DNA of 64,000 nucleotides from Labia minor. Taxonomy: Eukaryota > Arthropoda > Insecta > Dermaptera > Spongiphoridae. The DNA is taken from the NCBI GenBank assembly GCA_963082975.1, contig OY720346.1, forward strand, positions 41,939,787-42,003,786, read 5' to 3'. Both the position numbers and the translations under genes were made by a program. Within the stretch, counting starts at the first letter, position 1, and every line of letters begins with the position of its first letter. Below the pieces are notes generated by a model. The model was not told where the DNA came from. It saw nothing but the letters and a program-made list of their open reading frames with translations, and did no database searches. Positions 55,826 through 64,000 of the stretch are shown piece by piece.

Positions 55826-56989
55826 ATGATCCCACTGTGGTTCGCATTGTTTCTTGGTCTGAGAAGTTATGATAGTTTTATTAAACATGGATTAAAACAT
55901 TTTTATCCACAAAGTGAAACAGTTATTTTGGAAAATGTTTATTCTAGTGATATAAACATAGTTGTAAAAATTGTGCAAAACAAATTTGGAGCAATAAAGA
56001 TCCTTGATAGTTATAAATATATAAAGAATGATTTAAAATGGAAGAATTTGCTTTTATTTGATTATCCTCTAATTAATGAACTAAGATATATTGATCCGAA
56101 TCATAATATTATAATTTATATCAATGATGAAAATAAATGTGCAGAGATTCAGAAAATGTATTACCTAGATAAATGGATCTTAGTTCGAATGATATTATAA
56201 TGTGATTTTTCAGAATATTTTTATGAAATATGGATTCAGGAGCAATGGAATAATCCAGGCTGGAAAATAATATCTGATATTCGTTATGCTTATTTTAACC
56301 AAAGACCTAATCTACATGGGTTGATAATTTTTACCGACCGACGATAGTAAGGGAGGTATTGTTTTCACACCAAATTTCACATGTGGAGATTTTTACATAT
56401 CTCCACGAATCATGCATTTTCTAAACAGAAAAAAGTATTTTTAGCATGATGTCTGTCCGTCTGTCCGTCCGTCCGTCCGTCTGTCCGTCCGTATAGATGT
56501 GTACAGCCTGAACGGCTCAACCGATTTTGATGAAATTTGGTATATTTACTTAATGCATCAGTGGGATGAATTGATCAACTTTTGGTGCAATTCCGAAAAC
56601 CGGAAGTGGTAGTATTAGCGATCGACGATAGGAAGGAAAGGGTTATGTTCACACCAAAGGAGATTTTTTTATATATCTCCAGGAATCATGCACTTTGTAT
56701 TGGTTTTATCCTCGAGAAAAATCATATTTATTAGTTTTTTCTTGATTTAAAATTATATGACGTCATCCAGCCATTCATGGCGTCACAGCCTGGTCTTGTA
56801 CATATATTATAAATAAAATAAAATTAAAAATGTTTAGATTTATTATTTATGTATCCATATCTGTTTTTTTATTTTAGTGCTATCAATGGTGGACATACAA
56901 AAAAAGAAGATGTTCAAATATATATGAACTATCTAAAAACAGTGTGGAATTCTTCAACAAGTATGAATCAAAAAATATATCAAAAATGA
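55826..56989 (+). pseudogene. Broken protein-coding gene, possibly ionotropic-receptor-like, split by HINE2
   Basis: An ORF of 124 codons (hydrophobic start MIPLWFALFLGLRSYDSF, later LKWKNLLLFDYPLINELRYI and IQKMYYLDKWILVRM) ends in TAA at 56198-56200. The same frame continues for 42 more codons (SEYFYEIWIQEQWNNPGWKI, RYAYFNQRPNLHGLII), where HINE2 interrupts at 56329. After it, SAINGGHTKKEDVQIYMNYL and KTVWNSSTSMNQKIYQK run to TGA at 56989. The L.GL context after R.N and the secretory-looking start recall the N-terminal region of divergent insect ionotropic receptors (Ir75-like), but no ligand-binding or channel domain is present. The identity is uncertain; that it is disrupted is clear. Confidence 0.5.
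56329..56870 (+). mobile_element. HINE2 inserted in a coding region, 3' end missing
   Basis: Begins TTTACCGACCGACGATAG within the pseudogene and has a long (GTCC)n tract (56454-56490). It loses similarity after GTATCCATATCTGTTTTTTT, so the 3' subterminal repeat and hairpin are gone. Insertion is between T and T. Confidence 0.85.
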
Positions 56990-57009
56990 AATAATATACA
57001 ATTTTTCCA

Positions 57010-57620
57010 AACTAGGTGAGATGCAGAGTGGAAATAATAAATATTTAATCGATATTTGAAATTTATTTAATTATTATTTTATTCAAATCTTTATATTCAG
57101 CATGGAACATTTATATACATTTAGATATATAGACTATATCTATATAGTATATTGTTATATTATATTTTAAATTAAAATTTAAATATTAATTTAAAATAAT
57201 TTCCAAAGAAGCAAAATATTCATGTATTTGAAAAATCTATGAAAATATTTATTTTTAACTGGTTTCCTCTTTCATTAACAATTGGAATTTGTTTACTTGA
57301 AGAAGAATGGAAAAAGGACAAACCAACAAAAATGACATTTTCATAGCTTTGGAAATAGATAATATTCAGGTATATAGACCACTTAAAGAAAAAGAAAATT
57401 CTATTTAAAATATCATAAATTATATAATTTCTGTTCTTTTATGAAAAATATATTTATGTTTGTTAGTTTCTTTTAAATTAAAAACTGTATTTTGTTTACT
57501 TGAAAGGGAGAGACAATCATAATACAACAAAAAGGACCTTTTAACCCCAAACCACTGTCAAAAGATAATACGGATGTGATATATCAGTTCAAGAAAAAAG
57601 ATATTCAAGGGTTATAACCA
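57010..57620. repeat. Third, decayed and partly inverted copy of the F-box duplication flank
   Basis: 57015-57110 matches 40620-41100 and 46795-46870 in direct orientation (GGTGAGATGCAGAG, ATTTGAAATTTATTTAATTATTATTTTA, CAGCATGGAAC; the middle phrase continuous beyond 20 nt, identical except at its ends). 57205-57620 is the reverse complement of 41525-42120 (CAATTGTTAATGAAA, AAAGTTTTCTTTTTGTTGGTT-like, AAAAGGACCTTTT). It is far more diverged than A against B, so an older duplication with an inversion. Confidence 0.65.
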
Positions 57621-57702
57621 AAGTTGGAATAATAATTTCATGAAATTTTAAAAGTGTGTGTTTAGAAAAAAAAAATTAAACCATGAATTTTTAACGCAAA
57701 CA

Positions 57703-58208
57703 TTTTTACCGACCGACGATAGTAAGAGAGGTATTGTTTTCACACCAAATTTCACATGTGGAGATTTTTACATATCTCCACGAATCAAGCATTTTCTTAA
57801 CAGAAAAAAGTATTTTTAGCATGATGTCTGTCCGTCCGTATTAGATGTGTACAGCTTGAACGACTCAATGGATTTTGATGAAATTTGGTATATTTACTTA
57901 ATGCATCAGTAGGATGAATTAATCAACTTTTGGTGCAAATCCGTAAACCGGAAGTGGTAGTATTAGCGATCGACGATAGGAAGGGAAGAGTTATTTTCAC
58001 ACCAAATTTCACATGAGGAGATTTTTTACATATCTCCACGAATCATGCACTTTGTATTGGTTTTATCCTGGAGAAAAATCATCTTTATATCCATATCTGT
58101 TTTTTTTTTCATTAATAGATATATGAAAATTATTTGAAATTGTTTCTGTAGCTGGAAATTAATTTACTTCAAACCGTCGATCGGTTCGGACCTGGCCACA
58201 TATCACCT
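57703..58208 (+). mobile_element. HINE2 with internal deletion
   Basis: 5' TTTTTACCGACCGACGATAG, a shortened GTCC tract (57828-57838), and a 3' end with GTCGATCGGTTCGGACCTGG and a damaged hairpin (CCACATATCACC). The block around GACGTCA present in other copies is deleted. Confidence 0.8.
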
Positions 58209-58418
58209 TATTAATTATTATAATATATTATAATAAAATATGAATTTAAACACCGAGAAAAAACATACATGGGTTCTATCTATTAAAAATATTCTTACTT
58301 AGCTAAATATTATCAAACTTCTATTAATTTATGAGACTAAAAGTTTGAGAAAGCATAAATAATATGTAGAATATATATTAAATGATGAATTTATATTCAT
58401 ATTAAATATAAAGAATAC

Positions 58419-58865
58419 CAGCTGGTCAGAGCGCCTTCGGCGCTCTTCACAGCTGGACGGGGGCTCCGCCCCCTGTACCCCCGAGTGGTACATCGTATTT
58501 GGTTAAAAGTAGTATTCTTCTATTTATATAGCTCAAAGATAGTCGAAAGTTCTTGGCCACATTTCTCTAAATGTCCCTATCCTGAGCCCTTGTCCTATCT
58601 CTCTTACGTCCCTTCCTATGCGTCCATGGTCTTGATTCCCTTTGATAATAATTTTGATGAGATAAGCCTCTTTACTGCATGATAACAGGCGTTTCCCGAT
58701 TGATACCTCGATTTAAATTGTATATTAAGATTTTGTATGTTAATACTGTTCCTCTTTGTCACTAAATATTTTTTCTTATCACTATTAATTTCAAACCTCC
58801 ATTAATTTTTCCTCGCTATCTGTAATTGCAATTGCCGAATCTCTTATAATATTTAATCACATACT
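58419..58865 (-). mobile_element. Helitron-like element with RT remnant, reverse orientation
   Basis: On the minus strand the 3' terminus is CTGG (58419-58422) preceded by the hairpin GAGCGCCGAAGGCGCTC (58429-58445) and the second GC hairpin (GGGGGCGGAGCCCCC near 58468). Upstream, minus-strand frames give EINSDKKKYLVTKR (near 58755-58795), GRDVREIGQ-type text and DRDIWRNVAKNFR-like text (near 58545-58600). The order matches the element at 42525-43330. Confidence 0.78.
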
Positions 58866-59319
58866 CACAACATGCAACATATAATTGGTCAAAGAATATG
58901 TATATAATATTTATAATTTTTATGTTTTATTTATATTTATAATTTAATTTTGTTTTTGTTTTCTTTTAATAAATAATTCTAATATTAAAAATGCGTAGAG
59001 GACGTCTAAAAAATCATATTTTAATTTTTATATAACCAAGAAATCATTTTTCACTCATTTTCAATTGGCGTTTTGATATACAAAATTAAAGATTATATAA
59101 ATAAGTAATTTTAATTTTGATCTCATAATTGGATTTCCTTTTTCATGTAAGTATATAATTAAGAGTGGAATTACAATATAATCAATAGCTAATATATAAT
59201 ATTAAAAATATATTTACGGATTCGTTCTATAATAAATTGATGATCTCATTTAATTCTCCTACTATGTATCGAATCGAATATAAAGATAAATCTTCTTTTA
59301 AACGTTGTGTGAAACAATT
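58866..59319. other. AT-rich intergenic sequence
   Basis: No recognised feature. Confidence 0.35.
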
Positions 59320-59625
59320 TCAAATAATTTAAATGTAAAACTATTAATGAAATTAAAAAATCAAATATAGGAATATAATATAAATATTTTTAATTTTATT
59401 TTAAGAATAGATATATATATCTCACAGGCGGTGGTTGTGACGTCATCCATATATTATAAATTTAAATTAAGAAGAACTAATAAAGTTTCGTGAGATGTGA
59501 TCAATAAAACTCAATTTTTCTTTATAAATATTATCTCTGTTGTGAATTTCAAAAAAATCGTTAGAGCGGTTTTTGAGAACCATGAAACAAAGAAACAAAC
59601 AATTTTTACTCGTATAAGAAGATAA
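59320..59625 (-). mobile_element. HINE2-related fragment
   Basis: Shares AACAATTTCAAATAATTTAAA, ATAAATATTTTTAATTTTAT and GTGACGTCATCCAT with the HINE2 copy at 10062-10677, then diverges into AGAGCGGTTTTTGAGAACC and CAATTTTTACTCGTATAAG. A similar second end (CAATTTTTGCTAGTATAATAA) occurs at 41325 and 52768, so this may be another subfamily terminus. Confidence 0.5.
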
Positions 59626-60008
59626 GATAGGAATGGTTATGGAATTGAATTAGTAAAACAAAATAAATTCTCCAATTTCATTTTATAATATTTATTAATA
59701 TCAATGAATTATTATTATACTTATGAATTAATATTAATTAATATATATATTAAAAATATTAAATACAAATTAGCATATCGCCATTTTTTGGAATTTGTTT
59801 TGAGGAAGTTATTTCTGTAGAGTTTAGTCATTTGAGAAATAGGAAAGTTTTAGCTTTTGTTAATTTTTTAATTTTCCTGATTATGTATTTTTCACAAGAA
59901 TTTGGAAATGTAATTTGAGTGGTGGAATTTAATAAGTCTTTGAACACGCGGTTCTCAATAAGGACTATTCAATTGTCTAATTCCTCTTTGTTTAGATTTT
60001 TAGTTGGT
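59626..60008. other. Intergenic sequence, possible LINE remnant
   Basis: Minus-strand broken frames (TQITFPNSCEKYI, IKKLTKAKTFLF) hint at LINE pol text, which would agree with the adjacent block shared with 38146. Weak. Confidence 0.25.
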
Positions 60009-60370
60009 GAAATGTCGAGGGAGAAATTTTGAAAGAGATGCCAGTTAGTTTTATTAAAATTCTATTTATTATCAAATGTTATCTAACCGCGAGTCTAATA
60101 TATTTAGAGAATAATAATAATAATATTATATAAATACTAATACAATATCATTAATGAAAAAAGAGACAAATTTCAATAGGGATGTCATCCATTTATAAAT
60201 TTAAATTAAGAAAAAATTAATGAAGATGATGTTTTTCCAGGTTGAAACAAATACAGATCGATTTAAATTTATAAATAATATATATAGTGTGAATTTTAAA
60301 AAAATCTTTACACAGCGGTTAATTAATAAATTAATCGAACTTATACATAGATATACAATTTTTGCTAGTG
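60009..60370 (+). repeat. Outer duplicated block, copy 2 (partner at 38146-38660)
   Basis: Carries GAGATGCCAGTTAGTTTTAT, ATCTAACCGCGAGTCTAATA, GGGATGTCATCCATTTATAA and CAATTTTTGCTAGTGG in the same order as copy 1. The roughly 150-bp interval near 38270-38415 is missing here. Confidence 0.7.
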
Positions 60371-60375
60371 GTGGT

Positions 60376-60563
60376 GGGGGTGACGTGGTGCCATCAATAA
60401 AGAACCAAACACGCGCTGGTTTAATATATATTTATTAACTTATCATTTATAATTAACTAAATTTATTTAAATATAATATATGTCGAGTTTAGACACTCCA
60501 GATTATGTTAATTAATCCAATTCAAATTTCCGAGATAGTCGAGTTTAGACACTCCAGATTTTT
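60376..60563 (+). mobile_element. HINE1 3' fragment with two tandem 3' ends
   Basis: Starts in GTGGTGCCATCAATAAAG. The terminal sequence GTCGAGTTTAGACACTCCAG occurs twice, at about 60482-60501 and 60538-60557, separated by the normal pre-terminal text ATCCAATTCAAATTTCCGAG. The hairpin stem GAGT/ACTC is retained in both. Confidence 0.75.
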
Positions 60564-60829
60564 AATAATACAAAGAATATACAAAAATGAAAATTGAGTT
60601 TAGAAATGTTAAAAAATATTGAAATAAAAATGTAACAAAGATAATTTAATGCAAGCTAAAGGACATTATGCCTAGTTTACATACTTTTAAGCGCGGGCCT
60701 TTTGAAGTGTTTAATATGTTTAAAATAGAAAATAATATTTATCTTTATCTTGTTAAACTTAAGATTAAAAATAATTTTTTGTAATTGTAATTTGTAAGAT
60801 ATTTTTTTTTTGAAGTGAAAATTTCTTTA

Positions 60830-60970
60830 GCGGCGTTGAGCACTTTTGCGGGATGGGGAAAAAGTATAGAACTCGCGTGAGATTCCAAAACGACCCGACC
60901 CGTGAGATCGACCCGACCGTTCGAAAACGACCCGACCCGACAGATATACGCATGCGCAATACGCCAGAAT
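60830..60970. other. GC-rich island with CGACCC repeats
   Basis: Contains CGACCCGACC-type units at least three times (60892-60901, 60911-60917, 60930-60939) and then ATACGCATGCGCAATACG. Much higher GC than its surroundings. The origin is not recognised; a transposon terminus or microsatellite-like repeat is possible. Confidence 0.4.
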
Positions 60971-61209
60971 GTTAGACACTAAACTTCTGATACATTCTTT
61001 ACAAAATTTTACATATTTGCCATATTAAATATTATTATTTATATTTACATTAATAATCAGTATTACTAAATTATGTATATATAAAATAAAATATTTTAAT
61101 ATATTATTATGTGTTAAATTATATTAAATTAATTTCTAATATATTTATATAATTTAAAATTAATTTCAGAATATATATATATATATATATTAAATTATAT
61201 ACTATATAT

Positions 61210-61809
61210 CAGGGGTCGGCAACCTTTTTCGGATGGCGGGCCATTTTCAAAATAATTTTTTTTATGCGGGCCGCACATTCAAATATAACTTACATAGTGC
61301 TTTTATATCATATACAAGTATAAATATTATTAAAAGATTATAGAAAAAAGTACTTTTTATTGACAAAATTTATCAATTCTTAAATAAAAACATACGATTC
61401 CAATTACATACTTATAAATATAATAAAATAATATAATAATGAAATAAATATTATAATAAAAGAACAAGAATGTTAGAAAACAAAAATAATACAGTTTGTA
61501 ACAGGAAAAAGGAAAATACAATTTCAATTACAAAAATACATTATGTGAATATAAAATATCTTTCATTTTATTCATTCATTAAGGTTCAATGCGATGTTTG
61601 TTCTTGAATATTGTTGGATTATTCATTTACGTCCGGTTGTGTTTGGGATACTGAGATCCTCAACAAGTTTTGTAAATTTGTACTTCTGTTCGTATACATT
61701 ATTGCCACCGACCACATTTCGGCACGTTCTGTTGATTTTTTCAAAATTATATTAATGCTTTGGGGGGCCGCACAAAAAGGCGAAAAGGGCCGCAGGTTGC
61801 CTACCCCTG
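61210..61809 (-). mobile_element. hAT element, internally deleted, with perfect 8-bp duplication
   Basis: 600 bp. Ends CAGGGGTCGGCAACCT and AGGTTGCCTACCCCTG form inverted repeats, flanked by CTATATAT on both sides (61202-61209, 61810-61817). On the minus strand, near 61620-61680, TNLQNLLRISVSQTQPDVNE matches the C-terminal end of hAT transposases (LLRIS.......PDI). The catalytic part is deleted. The element lies in an (AT)n-rich context. Confidence 0.9.
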
Positions 61810-61858
61810 CTATATATAATATATTATATAATATATATTTTAATAAATTAATTTTTAA

Positions 61859-61861
<3 letters not shown>

Positions 61862-61889
<28 letters not shown>

Positions 61890-62408
61890 ACCGTAAAAAT
61901 AAAGATATATGTTTGATAATTTTTAACATGATTAATAATTGTATAAAACTGCTATATATAGAATTTCAGCTTGATAGAATCGCTGAAAGTACCAGAATTA
62001 ATTTTTTAACACTGGAAATCTCACGCGCCAACACGTGACGTGGTGCCATCAACAAAGAGCCAAACACTCCACTATCCACTCGACTATCTCGCAAATTTGA
62101 ATTTGATTAAATAATATTTATTAATTTAAATTAAATTAAATTAATTAAATTATAATTTAATAAATATTATTTATAACATCAAAAACATCAAAATCTCAAC
62201 ATCGAAAATTGAATTGCTGAAAGTACCAGAATTAATTTTTTAACACTGGAAATCTCACGCGCCAACACGTGACGTGGTGCCATCAAAAAAGAGCCAAACT
62301 TTCGCTGGTTTAATAAATATTATTTATTAATTTTAATTTATAATTGAATTAATTTAATTTAATTTAAATTAATATATGTTATTTAATCCAATTCAAATTT
62401 GCGAGATA
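61862..62408. mobile_element. Rearranged cluster of HINE1 fragments
   Basis: Three pieces: a plus-strand piece from the (TG)n tract (61863-61889) through GACCGTAA to GAGCCAAACA (about 62062); a minus-strand 3' piece (62070-62160, CACTCGACTATCTCGC); and a second plus-strand piece (about 62207-62408, from GAATTGCTGAAAGTACCAG to GCGAGATA) preceded by a reversed fragment of the 5' block (AACATCAAAATCTCAACATC). It looks like nested or template-switched insertions. Confidence 0.7.
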
Positions 62409-63759
62409 TGCTGAATATGCTTTTAAATAAACAAAAATTTCAAGAAAGTAATTGGAATTATTAATATTAAGAATCAATAAATAAATTTATTAAATATACA
62501 TTTAAACATGTAAATTAATCTATATATAAATTTAATAAATATTCAAACAATAATTGAAACAATATAAATAAAACGATTCAATATTTTACTTACATTGTGA
62601 TTTATATTTTTATTTTTATTACAACTATTATTATGGGTATGTTATTTTTGGCAGTTTAAAAAAAATTAAAAATATTAATAAAATTTATCAAAATAATAAG
62701 TTGAAAAGATTTCCAATTATTTTTATTTATTTATTGTAAATTTTTCAATGTAACCATGGTAACCATAAATAGACTTTTACCAAAATATTACTATTTAAAT
62801 TAATTTTGGATAAATTAATTTTGGATTTAACTACACTAAAACCTTCCCTGGGACGCCCACAACAATCCCTGAAAGTTTCATCGCAATCGGACGGGTAGTT
62901 TTTGAGTATTTGACAGACACACAGACAGACAGACAGACATATATATATATATATTCATACACATCGTATTTTTAATATTTTTATAATAATAATCAGTTTG
63001 CTGAAAAAAATAATTATGAATTATATATATATATATATACGTATATAAATTTCATTTTTCTCGTGAAGCTGGTGCGCATTCCGTCTGCTTTCAAATTTCT
63101 TACGCACAAGTTTTCACTTCTGTCGGCCAGTCCCACGACTGCCAATTCGACTTTTTTAGAAATAGATTCTCGCAAAATCAATTAATATAAGAAGTCAAAA
63201 TCAAATAAAGACAATAATTCAATCGAAAGTAAAAAAAATTTCAAAATAATCAACAATTTGTATTTAATTAAATTTATCAACCAAACAATAAAAAAAAAAT
63301 TTATTTTAAAGTATGACTATTAATATGTAAACTGAACATATCCAATTTTACTTTGCCAAATCAACCATTTCCAGTTTTAATTCATTTCGAGGTGGAAGAC
63401 CTCCATGTCGTGTATAAAATATACGGGTGAGGTATTTTTATAAGAAAAATTGTGTTATAAAATTAGTTTAATTAATAGGTAGCACTCTGGATTGAATTTA
63501 GAATAATTAAAAGGGTTATTGAATCCGCGTAGGTTGATTTGGGAAATGATAAAATTGCATAGGTTCAATTAAAAATGATTATATAAACTACAACTAAAAT
63601 TATTTATTTAATAAAACTATAAGAATTTAGATTACAATAGATAACAAAAGAAATTAAGATGAAATAGAATAATTGAATGGTACCGTAAAAAATAGAAATA
63701 TAAATTAAAAGAACTTTAATTTATATTTTGGCAATTGCAAGTTATAATTAATTATTAAT
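62409..63759. other. AT-rich sequence with a transposon-derived patch
   Basis: 62823-62955 (CCTTCCCTGGGACGCCCAC, TTTCATCGCAATCGGACGGG, then (ACAG)n at 62918-62938) has the usual look of an internal microsatellite region of a non-autonomous element. No termini found. 63060-63150 is slightly GC-richer. Nothing else recognised. Confidence 0.35.
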
Positions 63760-64000
63760 TATGAAAGTGTTAACACTTAGCATGAAAGAAAGGAATGGAG
63801 AGTTCATTGGAGACTTGAGTCTTGATTGTCTTCCTGCGGATTTAGCTGGAACATCGATTGTGCAGCAACATTTCTCAAAAAGGGGTTGTGTATGATGTCC
63901 TCGCCAGGAAAAATGTTCGTGTCTCACTCTCTCAATCCTTGATCAAGACTGATCAAGACTAACCACAGAGTATCCGTTAACAGAGGCAGACACTCAATGC
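63760..64000. other. Less AT-biased terminal stretch
   Basis: Higher GC than the preceding kilobase, with a tandem decamer (TGATCAAGAC twice at about 63940-63959). No frame is convincing. It could be the edge of a gene or of an element continuing beyond the window. Confidence 0.25.

Noticed and set aside
61860-61890. (GT)n run at 61863-61889 as a simple microsatellite
   Set aside because: It is the internal tract of a HINE1 fragment, since GACCGTAA and the rest of HINE1 follow directly.
1-64000. CRISPR array, phage, or bacterial operon
   Set aside because: No spaced identical repeats, no bacterial gene organisation; all coding signals are eukaryotic.

Overview
The window is an AT-rich (roughly three quarters A+T by eye) piece of insect nuclear DNA. 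Introns of several kilobases, GT-AG exon junctions, tRNA-derived SINEs, mariner, hAT, Helitron and R1-clade elements and a neural immunoglobulin-superfamily gene all point to an insect. The two intronless F-box/LRR paralogs and the very low GC suggest a hymenopteran parasitoid wasp (a braconid or aphidiine would fit). That placement is an inference, not something proved by the sequence.

Region 1-28.1 kb (+ strand) is the 3' part of one large gene, a Dpr-interacting protein (DIP)/lachesin-like cell-adhesion protein. Four coding exons were found by splice-site and frame analysis: the third Ig domain (6739-7023), a 63-bp linker exon (13783-13845), a Gly/Ser/Ala-rich exon (24344-24577) and the terminal exon with a hydrophobic GPI-type tail (27997-28076). 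All junctions are phase 1 and fit without a frame break. Exons for the signal peptide, Ig1 and Ig2 lie upstream of the window. The introns are swollen by mobile elements.

Region 28.1-38.7 kb is the 3' UTR and intergenic DNA, very AT-rich, with foldback elements, a hAT MITE, SINEs and decayed remnants of a Jockey-like LINE, a MULE transposase and a LINE pre-RT region.

Region 38.7-57.6 kb is a duplicated locus. A 3.5-kb unit with one intronless F-box/LRR gene (minus strand) occurs at 39.0-42.5 kb and again at 43.3-53.9 kb. The second copy has been opened by two helentron-type elements, and one of these carries in its internal (TG)n tract an intact R1-clade retrotransposon (gag-like ORF1 and EN-RT ORF2, 47.2-52.2 kb). 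A third, partly inverted, decayed copy lies at 57.0-57.6 kb. Next to it is a pseudogene (perhaps an ionotropic receptor) split by another helentron-like insertion.

The dominant theme is three related families of short non-autonomous elements with helentron/DINE-1 architecture: subterminal inverted repeats, an internal microsatellite, a 3' hairpin and insertion between T and T without target duplication. I call them HINE1 (ACTATCTCGC), HINE2 (ACCGACCGAC) and HINE3 (ACTTTCCCGC). The duplicated locus supplies empty and filled sites that show the HINE1 ends directly. Because HINEs carry microsatellites and the R1-clade element inserts into such microsatellites, the HINEs may act as a landing pad for the retrotransposon. 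This nested relationship is the most interesting observation in the window.
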